DNA of 12,756 bases from Mageeibacillus sp. UBA1046. Lineage in GTDB: Bacteria; Bacillota; Clostridia; Saccharofermentanales; DTU023. The position numbers and the translations under genes are program-made. Each line of letters begins with the position of its first letter. Positions within the stretch are counted from its first letter, which is position 1. The stretch covers positions 1-12,756 of the forward strand of contig DCDV01000012.1 in assembly GCA_002316595.1 (NCBI GenBank), in the 5' to 3' direction. This document shows, in pieces, positions 1 through 7,231 of this stretch. The notes under the pieces were generated by a model that saw only the letters and a list, made by a program, of their open reading frames with translations, had not been told where the DNA came from and did no database searches.

Positions 1-17
1 AGGAAAGGCGCTCGACT

Positions 18-46
18 AGAATACCATCGCAATTTGATAATGTCAA
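18..46 (-). promoter_or_regulatory. Candidate sigma-70 promoter reading left out of the window
   Basis: On the minus strand a perfect -35 hexamer TTGACA (46-41) is followed after exactly 17 bases by TATTCT (23-18), which matches 4 of 6 positions of the -10 consensus. It lies downstream of the pepF stop codon and points away from it, so it would drive a gene to the left of base 1. Bases 1-195 contain no coding frame I can support, and I see no convincing terminator hairpin after pepF. The call rests on hexamers and spacing only. Confidence 0.45.
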
Positions 47-195
47 ATCTTTTTCGGATGAATTTGAAAATATTCCTAAATTCCCCATAATTGAGTGTTA
101 TTGGGAGTTTTCGGGTGTTCCTCTATGTTACAGATATCACATAATTACTGCGATACTGCTACAGTCTCATTACTTAGCTCCGCTGAAAATTTGCA

Positions 196-2103
196 TTATG
201 AAAGCAATAGATTTTCCATCTTCTCTAAGTATTCCCCAAATACATGAAAAGTATCTTCAATCGGCTTAACATCTGACATATCTACTCCGGCTTTATTTAA
301 AACCGATAAGGGGTAGTCAGAGCTGCCGGCTTTTAGAAATTCAATGTAACGATCGACTGCCTCTTGTCCCTCTTCTTTGATCGTGCGGGCGAGGAAGGTG
401 GCAGCTGAAAAGCCGGTGGCATATTGATAGACGTAATAATTATAGTAAAAGTGAGGGACGCGCGACCATTCAAGGGCGATCTGAGAATCAAAGTCAAGAT
501 CTGCACCGTAGTATTTTTTGTTGATTTCACCGTATTCCTCTGTTAGGAAAGCATTTGTGAGAGGCTGGCCATGGGCGGCGGCTGTATGAATCAAATGTTC
601 AAATTCAGCAAATTGAGTTTGCCTGAATACTGTGCCCTTAAAGCCATCCAGATAGTGATTAATCACTGTTTCGCGTAATTTATCGTCATTTGAATTCTCC
701 AGAAGATAGTCCACCAGCAAGTTCTCATTGGTAGTGGAGGCAATCTCCGCCAGGAAAATTGAATAACTGGAATAAACGAAGGGCTGTGCAGTCCTTGAGT
801 ACCAGGAGTGAACGCTGTGGCCTAATTCATGAGCCAAAGTAAATAAATTATCCAGGGTTCCCTGCCAATTCATCAGGATATAGGGATTAGTGCCGTAACT
901 GCCGCTGGAATATGCACCGGAGCGTTTGCCCTTATTGTCAGCACGGTCTATCCAGCGCTCTGTAAAAGCTTTGCGCACGATATCCACATATTCTGTGCCT
1001 AAAGGAGCCAAAGCCTTAAGGATAATTTCTTGTGCCTCAGGAAAGCTGTACTTAAAGTCAGCGCCTTCAATTAATGATACATATAGATCATATGAATGGA
1101 GTTCCTCGAGCCCAAGGGCTTTCTTGCGCAGTGACACGTAGCGATGCAGCAGGGGCAGATTAGCATTGACCGTGCTGACCAGATTATCGTAGACATCTTC
1201 AGAGATTGCGTTCTCGAAGAGAGCCGCCGCTCTGGCACCGGAAAAACCCCTCACCTCAGCATTGTAATTGTGGACGTTAACAGCACCTGCAAGTGTAGAG
1301 GCATTTGTATTTGCGAACTGATCGTAGATTTTATAAAGATTTTCGAAGGCGTCACGCCGTACTCTGCGCTCTCTGCTCTCCAGAAATTCGCCGTAACGTC
1401 CATGGGTCAGCTCGACCTCTACACCCTTCTCATCTATGATATTGGGGAATTTCAGGTCAGCATCATTCAGGATACTGAATGTCAGAGCCGGCTGATTGAA
1501 TATTTCACCTGCTTTGGCCAGGAGAAGCTCTTCAGGCGCAGAAAGCTGATGAGCGGCTTGGCGCATAATGTTCTGGAGGAAATGGCGCTTAGCCGCGATT
1601 TCTGCATTCTCTGAGATGAATATAACCATATTATCTGCAGATATCTTCGCAATTTCAGGCTCAGCCCAGGAGATTGCGGCATGGTATTTAGTCATCAGTT
1701 GGACTGCTCTGAGATACATGCCGTTATTGTCGGAATCGGCAGTGTCTTCATCTCTCTTGAGCTGAGCATATACATAGAGCTTGTATACCTGTATGGCAAT
1801 TTCTTCCGCTAGATTCAGATATTCACTCAGAACGGCTGAAGAAGAGCTAAGCCTGTTCTGGAATGCGTTTAAGGAAGGAATTTTATCGATTATCCGGGAA
1901 AGCTCTTTTTCCCATGTCTCATTATCCGGGAAGATTGCTGTCAGATCCCAGGTTTCCTCCACGGGAACCTCGGAACGAAGTTGGACCCTCCGGGGAGCGG
2001 TTTTCTCTTTTCTTTTCGCATCTGCTGCCTTCTCAGCGCCTGATTTTCCGCTTTGTTCCTGATAAATATGATGCAAGCTCCTGAGCTTACTGAGATCAAA
2101 CAT
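196..2103 (-). CDS. pepF: Oligoendopeptidase F, M3 family zinc metallopeptidase
   Basis: The product is a 635-residue cytoplasmic zinc peptidase that cleaves short peptides, usually as part of peptide nutrition or turnover. The thermolysin-type motif HELGH is at residues 425-429, with Glu453 in LAEIASTTNE as the expected third zinc ligand. The N-terminal PepF domain precedes the catalytic M3 domain, and the substrate-pocket stretch HFYYNYYVYQYATGFSAA (about 551-568) is typical of the family. Family members usually begin near the 'R.E.P.E.TWDL' block, which here starts only at about residue 43, so there is a Lys/Arg-rich extension of about 40 residues. The start is nevertheless supported: AAAGGA lies 6 bases before the ATG, and no internal ATG occurs before residue 129. 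No signal peptide or membrane segment is visible. The gene follows the alcohol dehydrogenase after 33 bases and is probably co-transcribed with it. It stops at TAA. Confidence 0.95.
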   Translation of the reverse strand: MFDLSKLRSLHHIYQEQSGKSGAEKAADAKRKEKTAPRRVQLRSEVPVEETWDLTAIFPDNETWEKELSRIIDKIPSLNAFQNRLSSSSAVLSEYLNLAEEIAIQVYKLYVYAQLKRDEDTADSDNNGMYLRAVQLMTKYHAAISWAEPEIAKISADNMVIFISENAEIAAKRHFLQNIMRQAAHQLSAPEELLLAKAGEIFNQPALTFSILNDADLKFPNIIDEKGVEVELTHGRYGEFLESRERRVRRDAFENLYKIYDQFANTNASTLAGAVNVHNYNAEVRGFSGARAAALFENAISEDVYDNLVSTVNANLPLLHRYVSLRKKALGLEELHSYDLYVSLIEGADFKYSFPEAQEIILKALAPLGTEYVDIVRKAFTERWIDRADNKGKRSGAYSSGSYGTNPYILMNWQGTLDNLFTLAHELGHSVHSWYSRTAQPFVYSSYSIFLAEIASTTNENLLVDYLLENSNDDKLRETVINHYLDGFKGTVFRQTQFAEFEHLIHTAAAHGQPLTNAFLTEEYGEINKKYYGADLDFDSQIALEWSRVPHFYYNYYVYQYATGFSAATFLARTIKEEGQEAVDRYIEFLKAGSSDYPLSVLNKAGVDMSDVKPIEDTFHVFGEYLEKMENLLLS

Positions 2104-2136
2104 ATGACATCCTTTCCCTTCCTGATTTCATATACT

Positions 2137-3312
2137 TTATAAGCAGAGCTCGAAGATATTAGTCACATCATCCTCGGTGAGTGGCTGAAAATATCCGAGA
2201 AGATCGCCATTATTCGGGACCACTGCCTTGAGAAGGCGCGGAATGTCGTCCGCTCCGATACCCAGGTCAGCAAGCGTCTTCGGCATTCCTATTTCATCTA
2301 GAAATTCGCGGAATTTCTTAATCCCTTCCCGGCCAGTTTCCGGTTCGCTCTTACCTTGCGGGTCGACACCAAACATCTTGACGGCGAAACGGGAAAAGCG
2401 TGCCGGGTCATGCTCTAAGGTATAAGTAAGGAAGTTAGGGAATATTACCGCTAACCCGGCGCCATGAGCGACATCAAACTCAGCAGACAAAGCGTGTTCC
2501 ATCCGATGACTGCTCCAATCTTGCTCCCTGCCTGCACCGAGAATATCATTGTGTGCCAAAGTTCCTCCCCAGAGGAGATCCGCTCTGGCCTCATAATTCT
2601 CAGGATCAGCCAAAGCTTCCCGAGTGGCTTCCAGTATTCTGGTAAAAATCGCTTCAGACATACGGTCAGTCAGCTCCACTTCGGTGGTATTGGTAAGATA
2701 CCTCTCAAGGATATGAGAGAGAATATCTGTCGCACCGCAGGCAGTATGGTAATCGGGCACTGTAAAGGTCAACTCCGGGTTAAGTATCGAGAAAACAGGT
2801 TTGCTGAGATCATTATTGGAACTGCTCTTAATATTACCTAGATAGTCATTGGTAATAACTGAGGCGTTTGATCCTTCTGTCCCCGTGGCAGCCAATGTAA
2901 CAATGCTGCCAACCGGCAGTGCTCTTATCGGCGAAGCCTTGCCACTATAAAAATCCCAAAAATCTCCCTCATAAGGTATGCCTAGAGCAATTGCTTTCGC
3001 AGAGTCAACCGCACTGCCGCCGCCAATACCCAGGATGAGATCAACGTCCGCCTGCCGCCCCAGCTCTATGCCCTCATATACCAGAGAGGCACGTGGATTA
3101 GGCACCGCCCCGCCCAGCTCTACAAAACTGATGTTGTAGTTATTTAGTGATTGCCTCACTTTGTCCAGTAATCCACTCTTGACGACAGAACCTTTGCCAT
3201 AGTGAATCATTACTTTACGGCTCCCATATCGGGCAGCCAGCTCGCCAACTCTATGTTCACTGCCTCGCCCAAAGGCAAAATAAGTGGGGCTGAAAAAATC
3301 AAAATTTATCAT
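2137..3312 (-). CDS. Iron-containing alcohol dehydrogenase (group III, butanol dehydrogenase/YqhD-like)
   Basis: The product is a 391-residue NAD(P)H-dependent alcohol/aldehyde oxidoreductase of the iron-containing superfamily. The nucleotide-binding loop GGGSAVDSAK spans residues 97-106. The four expected metal ligands can be placed as Asp196 and His200 (in GATDILSH) and His269 and His283, which keep the 14-residue spacing of the family. The whole-length pattern resembles the BDH/YqhD branch, which reduces aldehydes during fermentation, but substrate and cofactor preference cannot be read from sequence. The start is supported by AAAGGA six bases before the ATG. Upstream lies the duplicated hairpin region that ends gyrA transcription. 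I found no strong promoter between the terminator and this gene, so it may depend on read-through or on a weak promoter within the repeats. It stops at TAA, 33 bases before pepF. Confidence 0.93.
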   Translation of the reverse strand: MINFDFFSPTYFAFGRGSEHRVGELAARYGSRKVMIHYGKGSVVKSGLLDKVRQSLNNYNISFVELGGAVPNPRASLVYEGIELGRQADVDLILGIGGGSAVDSAKAIALGIPYEGDFWDFYSGKASPIRALPVGSIVTLAATGTEGSNASVITNDYLGNIKSSSNNDLSKPVFSILNPELTFTVPDYHTACGATDILSHILERYLTNTTEVELTDRMSEAIFTRILEATREALADPENYEARADLLWGGTLAHNDILGAGREQDWSSHRMEHALSAEFDVAHGAGLAVIFPNFLTYTLEHDPARFSRFAVKMFGVDPQGKSEPETGREGIKKFREFLDEIGMPKTLADLGIGADDIPRLLKAVVPNNGDLLGYFQPLTEDDVTNIFELCL

Positions 3313-3343
3313 TTTTATCCTTTAACCTTTAATAAGTATTTGT

Positions 3344-3395
3344 AAAAAAGATCCAAACACGCATCACTCACGAGCAAATGTTTCGTATTTGGATC
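3344..3395 (-). terminator. Intrinsic terminator downstream of gyrA
   Basis: On the minus strand GATCCAAATACG (3395-3384) pairs with CGTGTTTGGATC (3361-3350). This gives a 12-base-pair stem with one G-U wobble and a 22-base loop, followed directly by six U (3349-3344). It has the form of a rho-independent terminator for gyrA transcripts, 35 bases or less before the adh ribosome binding site. The loop is long, so it could also act as an attenuator in the leader of the adh-pepF transcript. On the plus strand no T-run follows the stem, so it should work in one direction only. Confidence 0.7.
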
Positions 3396-3495
3396 GCCTT
3401 TAATGTTTAACCCTTAATCAGAAGATCCAAACACGCACCACGCATGAGCAAATGTTTCGTATTTGGATCGGCTTTAATGTTCAACCCTTAATCAG
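3348..3495 (-). repeat. Two-copy tandem repeat, 74-base unit, each with a hairpin
   Basis: Copy 1 (3348-3421) and copy 2 (3422-3495) lie head to tail and differ at 5 of 74 positions by my alignment. Three of the differences fall in the hairpin loop, and none alters the 12-base-pair stem. Copy 2 carries the same stem (3424-3435 with 3458-3469), but the base run after it is TTCTGATT rather than six T, so only copy 1 looks like a full terminator. A further fragment CCTTAATCAG recurs at 3500-3509. The unit fills most of the gyrA-adh intergenic space. I see no protein-coding frame in it. Confidence 0.9.
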
Positions 3496-3509
3496 AAAAC
3501 CTTAATCAG

Positions 3510-3536
3510 AACTCATCCTCAAAACTCATCCTCAAA
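3510..3536 (-). repeat. 13-base tandem duplication across the gyrA stop codon
   Basis: AACTCATCCTCAAA occurs at 3510-3523 and again at 3523-3536 on the plus strand, a period of 13. On the minus strand this duplicates the last codons of gyrA, so that a second GAGGATGAGTT(C)TGA lies just after the true stop. The first copy creates the TGA used at 3521-3519. Either copy would end the protein with the same residues, FEDEF. Confidence 0.85.
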
Positions 3537-6140
3537 GAAATCCTCTTCTTCCGGATCTGACTTTGCTGTTTCTGCATCGTCGGTGAGATCTGTCTCTATC
3601 TTATCCTCTATATCGGTCTCTTCAGATTCATCTGCCTCAATTTCACGTATGGGAGCAAGACATACCACTTTGCTGTCTTTTGCGCGCATGAGTTTGACGC
3701 CAATAGTATTTCGAGACAAAACAGGGATTTCATGTGATCTGATTCTAATTACAATACCTGTGTCATTTATCAGCAGGATGTCACAATCTCCGTTAACCAG
3801 CAGCGCACTGACAAGCTTGCCCGTCTTTGCAGTGGTTTTATAAGTGATTATGCCCTTGCCTCCTCGCCTTTGCGGACGATAATCTGAGAGCAAAGTGCGT
3901 TTCCCGTAACCGTACTCTGATACAACCAGCAGTGTCTGGTTCTCATCAGCGGAGACCATGGAAATAACTTCATCTCCATCAGACAAAGTGATTCCCTTTA
4001 CGCCCCTCGTATCGCGCCCGGTAGTTCTTACATCAGACTCATCAAAGCGAATTGACTTGCCGTTTCTGGTAACCAGAATGACGTCATTTTCTCCGGAAGT
4101 GCGCCTGACACCTATAAGCTCATCATCCTCCTGCAAATCAATCGCGATTATGCCCGAGCGATTAATATTGGCGTATTCTGAGAGCAGGGTCTTCTTGACC
4201 AGACCCTTCTTAGTAGCCATTAGCAGATTCTCATCAGGAGAAAAATCGTCAATCGAGATAATGCCATAGACTTTTTCATCCGGAGAAAGATTGAGGAGGT
4301 TAACAACTGCCATGCCTTTGGAAGTACGTGAAGCCTCAGGTATGCGATAACCCTTTATGCGGTGAACTTTGCCCTTGGTCGTGAAGAAGAGTAACGTCTG
4401 ATGTGTTGAAGTGGTAATTATCTGACAAACTACATCCTCTTCCCTGGTTTGTATGCCTGTAATACCTCGCCCGCCTCGCCTTTGCGATCTATAGGTATCT
4501 ACCGGCAGGCGCTTGACATAACCTGCATTGGTCATGGTGATTACGACTTGTTCTTCCTCTATTAAAGACTCGTCGTCAATATCCAGGTATCCTGCCAGAT
4601 CAATTTCAGTTCTGCGCGGATTTCCATAACGCTTCTTGATCTCTAAAAGTTCTTCTTTAACATTATCGGTAAGCAATTGTTCGTCAGTCAGAATGCGCTT
4701 GAACAAATCAATTTTCTCTTCCAGTTCATCATGTTCAGACTGCAGCTTCTCGAGTTCCAATCCTGACAAACGGCCTAATCTCATATCAACAACATGCTGT
4801 GCCTGCTTGTCTGAGAGCCCAAAGTGCTCCGACAGACTGGCTTTGGCCTGATCTTCGTTGGCAGATGAACGGATGATGCTGATTACTTTTTCGATGTTAT
4901 CAATTGCCAGCTGGAGACCTTCCACTATATGGAGTCTGGCTTCAGCTTTTTCCAGATCAAAACGGGTGCGTCTGGTAAGAACCTCTTTGTGATGGGCAAT
5001 ATAATGCATAAGCGCATCCTTCAGCCCTATCATGCGCGGAATGAACTTACCGTCTTCAGTGGGGATCAGCGCCAGCATATTAGCATTAAAAGCATCTTGC
5101 ATCTGCGTGAGATGATAGAGCTGGTTCAAAACTACCAGAGGTGTAGCATCTTTCTTCAGCTCAATTACTATGCGGATGGCGTCATGTCGGTCTGACTCAT
5201 CACGAATATCTGAGATTCCTTCAATACGTTTGTCCTTGACAAGCTCTGCAATTCTTTCGATCAGGCGAGCCTTGTTTACCATATAAGGCAGGTCTTGCAC
5301 AATTATGCGATGCCGCCCTCCGCGCATCTCTTCGATCTCTGCATGAGCTTGCACGACAATGCGCCCGCGTCCGGTCCTGTATGCCTGATGAATGCCGGAA
5401 GTACCCATAATCCGGCCTCCCGTAGGAAAGTCCGGACCTGGAATAAGTTCCATCAGATCATTTACCGATGCCTCAGGATCATCCAGTAATAAAACCGTGC
5501 CATCAATGATCTCACCCAGATTATGAGGCGGAATGTTAGTAGTCATTCCCACTGCGATACCGGATGAGCCATTTACCAGCAAATTAGGATATGAGGCCGG
5601 CAAAACCACCGGTTCTTCAGTATGTTCATCGTAGTTTGGCTGGAAATCTACTGTATCCCGGTTAATGTTCGCCATCATTTCGCTGGCGATACGGGTCAGT
5701 CTGGCTTCGGTGTAACGGTAGGCAGCCGGCGGATCGCCATCGCGGGAACCAAAGTTTCCGTGACCGTCTACCAGCGTCTCACGCATGGAAAAGTCCTGCG
5801 CCAGCCTTACCAGTGCATCATATACTGCAGCGTCTCCATGCGGATGGAAGCGCCCAAGCACATCACCGACTGTAGTTGCGCACTTTCTATAGGGTTTATC
5901 ATGTGTAAAGCCCTGAGTATACATCGAATAGAGTATGCGGCGATGTACCGGCTTCAGCCCGTCACGCACATCCGGCAGTGCCCTGTCTGTAATAACGCTC
6001 ATGGCATAATCGATAAACGATTTGCGCATTTCCTGTTCCAGTTCAACCGGAATTACTTCATTTTCCGGGTTTCGAAAAGCATCATCTATTTCTTTTTCTT
6101 TCACCAAATAACTGTTTTTATCTCTAGGCTTTTCTGCCAT
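3519..6140 (-). CDS. gyrA: DNA gyrase subunit A
   Basis: The product is the 873-residue breakage-reunion subunit of gyrase, which with GyrB introduces negative supercoils. The winged-helix domain holds the quinolone pocket HPHGDAAVYD (100-108 region) and the catalytic tyrosine Tyr143 in AAYRYTE. The C-terminal beta-pinwheel carries a canonical GyrA box QRRGGRG and a second QRRGGKG nearer the end; the box separates this from ParC. Compared with E. coli GyrA there are about 21 extra N-terminal residues. The C-terminus is an acidic tail of about 40 residues rich in Glu and Asp. Ala104 occupies the position of E. coli Ser83, while Asp108 (E. coli Asp87) is kept. The start is secure: GGGAGG lies 6 bases before the ATG. 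No gyrB is adjacent. A 223-base gap with a candidate promoter separates it from rsmG, so it is probably its own transcription unit. It stops at TGA. Confidence 0.97.
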   Translation of the reverse strand: MAEKPRDKNSYLVKEKEIDDAFRNPENEVIPVELEQEMRKSFIDYAMSVITDRALPDVRDGLKPVHRRILYSMYTQGFTHDKPYRKCATTVGDVLGRFHPHGDAAVYDALVRLAQDFSMRETLVDGHGNFGSRDGDPPAAYRYTEARLTRIASEMMANINRDTVDFQPNYDEHTEEPVVLPASYPNLLVNGSSGIAVGMTTNIPPHNLGEIIDGTVLLLDDPEASVNDLMELIPGPDFPTGGRIMGTSGIHQAYRTGRGRIVVQAHAEIEEMRGGRHRIIVQDLPYMVNKARLIERIAELVKDKRIEGISDIRDESDRHDAIRIVIELKKDATPLVVLNQLYHLTQMQDAFNANMLALIPTEDGKFIPRMIGLKDALMHYIAHHKEVLTRRTRFDLEKAEARLHIVEGLQLAIDNIEKVISIIRSSANEDQAKASLSEHFGLSDKQAQHVVDMRLGRLSGLELEKLQSEHDELEEKIDLFKRILTDEQLLTDNVKEELLEIKKRYGNPRRTEIDLAGYLDIDDESLIEEEQVVITMTNAGYVKRLPVDTYRSQRRGGRGITGIQTREEDVVCQIITTSTHQTLLFFTTKGKVHRIKGYRIPEASRTSKGMAVVNLLNLSPDEKVYGIISIDDFSPDENLLMATKKGLVKKTLLSEYANINRSGIIAIDLQEDDELIGVRRTSGENDVILVTRNGKSIRFDESDVRTTGRDTRGVKGITLSDGDEVISMVSADENQTLLVVSEYGYGKRTLLSDYRPQRRGGKGIITYKTTAKTGKLVSALLVNGDCDILLINDTGIVIRIRSHEIPVLSRNTIGVKLMRAKDSKVVCLAPIREIEADESEETDIEDKIETDLTDDAETAKSDPEEEDFFEDEF

Positions 6141-6172
6141 AAATTTCCTCCCTGAGTATTAAATACATATCC

Positions 6173-6200
6173 TATATATTGTACCATAGTGCATAGTCAA
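6173..6200 (-). promoter_or_regulatory. Candidate gyrA promoter
   Basis: On the minus strand TTGACT (6200-6195, 5 of 6 consensus) precedes TATATA (6178-6173, 4 of 6) after a 16-base spacer. An overlapping alternative is the extended -10 TGGTACAAT, whose TACAAT occupies 6183-6178. Either would start transcription shortly before the strong gyrA ribosome binding site. The rest of the gap (6241-6363) shows no gene and only weak hairpins. Confidence 0.5.
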
Positions 6201-6363
6201 AAATGAGGTCTAACCATTGAAAACAGCGAATAATCGCGACTTTATCATTATCCGGCAGGCTGTTATTGACACAAAAAAGATGATCTTCAATTTGACCGTT
6301 TTTAGACAGTAAGCTGCTGTGATCAGCCGGAAATTTATCCGTTACTTGAACTCTGAACTATAC

Positions 6364-7110
6364 TCACTTCAAGGGATTTTTCTTGATTTTTGCATATGAG
6401 CGGGGGAAGGCCGGCTTGGTGGGAGAAATCTTTTCAATTACCAGCAGACTTCTCATCATATCTGTTCCGGGAAGAACATATTCCTGCACTGCCCTCAACT
6501 GTCCCGATAACTGCGCAATGGCGGATCTGGCACTGTCTGTCTCTTCATCAGCCTGACCTTTCATGGCCAGAAATATTCCGCCCGGTCTGACCAAAGGGAG
6601 ACAGAGCTCCGCTAATTGCGGCAATGCTGCCACCGCCCGCGCCGTGACAATATCAAAGGCATCACGAAAACGACGGTCTCTGCCTGCTTCTTCAGCTCTC
6701 ATCCGGATAGCCTGAATGCCGGACAATTCCAGTCTCCCGATTGTCTCTGTCAGAAAATCAACCCTTTTTTTCTGAGAATCCAGTAAAATTACTTCCAGGC
6801 GGGGGCGCACAATTTTAAGCGGCAACCCCGGAAAGCCTGCGCCGGATCCTACGTCTGCCAGAGACAGCCGATTCGCGCTTACCTGCTGATCAATCAGAGG
6901 CAGGAGCATCCAGCTGTCCAGCAAGTGTTTAACACCTAGCTCTTCAGCTTTCGTAATATTGGTGAGGTCCATCACCCGGTTTTTCTCCAGGAGATGAGAG
7001 ATAAATTCGAGCAGTTGCTCCTCCTGCTCAGGCAGGAGCTGCAGATCTGCTCTCTTTGCTGCTTCTCTGATCCATTCGCGATATTTTGAAGATAATTCCA
7101 AGGCTGACAT
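6364..7110 (-). CDS. rsmG: 16S rRNA (guanine-527-N7)-methyltransferase RsmG (GidB)
   Basis: The product is a 248-residue cytoplasmic methyltransferase that places m7G at position 527 of 16S rRNA, using S-adenosylmethionine. The SAM-binding motif DVGSGAGFPG is at residues 86-95, KHLLDS at 61-66 and the acidic residue of the ribose-binding strand in LLDSQKKR at about 109-116. The C-terminal SYAKIKKNPLK matches the basic tail of the family. Length is close to normal (about 210-240). In other bacteria loss of this enzyme gives low-level streptomycin resistance. It is the last gene of the mnmE-mnmG-rsmG run, 119 bases after mnmG, and that gap is almost wholly a tandem repeat. The Shine-Dalgarno is poor (GAGAG about 12 bases before the ATG), so expression is probably low. 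It stops at TGA. Confidence 0.95.
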   Translation of the reverse strand: MSALELSSKYREWIREAAKRADLQLLPEQEEQLLEFISHLLEKNRVMDLTNITKAEELGVKHLLDSWMLLPLIDQQVSANRLSLADVGSGAGFPGLPLKIVRPRLEVILLDSQKKRVDFLTETIGRLELSGIQAIRMRAEEAGRDRRFRDAFDIVTARAVAALPQLAELCLPLVRPGGIFLAMKGQADEETDSARSAIAQLSGQLRAVQEYVLPGTDMMRSLLVIEKISPTKPAFPRSYAKIKKNPLK

Positions 7111-7231
7111 ATGATTACTTTGCTCTCTTGTATACTTGACCGCAGCTATTCCGCTGCTCCGGTATCCGTTTATGATTACTTTGCTCTCTTGTATACTTGA
7201 CCGCAGCTATTCCGCTGCTCTGATAACCGTT
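7110..7231 (-). repeat. Two-copy tandem repeat, 61-base unit, between mnmG and rsmG
   Basis: Copy A (7110-7170) and copy B (7171-7231) are adjacent, identical over the first 50 bases on the plus strand and different at 3 of the last 11. Each has a short hairpin (GCAGC, 6-base loop, GCTGC at 7142-7157 and 7203-7218) and the palindrome GTATAC. On the minus strand the array starts inside the mnmG stop codon and ends at the first base of the rsmG start codon, so it fills the whole intergenic gap. The 5-base-pair hairpins have no T-run and do not look like terminators. Confidence 0.92.

Noticed and set aside
3348..3495. CRISPR-like array.
   Set aside because: Only two copies, directly adjacent with no spacers, and the unit is 74 bases long with an internal hairpin.
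3519..6140. Topoisomerase IV subunit A (parC) instead of gyrA.
   Set aside because: A canonical QRRGGRG GyrA box and a full beta-pinwheel C-terminal domain are present.
6241..6363. Terminator after rsmG (GAAGA-TCA-TCTTT followed by T, near 6280).
   Set aside because: The stem is only five weak pairs with a three-base loop; not enough to call.
6141..6363. Replication origin or DnaA-box cluster, given the origin-type gene order.
   Set aside because: I found no TTATCCACA-like boxes here; the origin would be expected to the right of the window.
7136..7231. Plus-strand promoter from TTGACC within the 61-base repeats.
   Set aside because: No acceptable -10 hexamer lies 16-18 bases away, and it would read antisense into mnmG.
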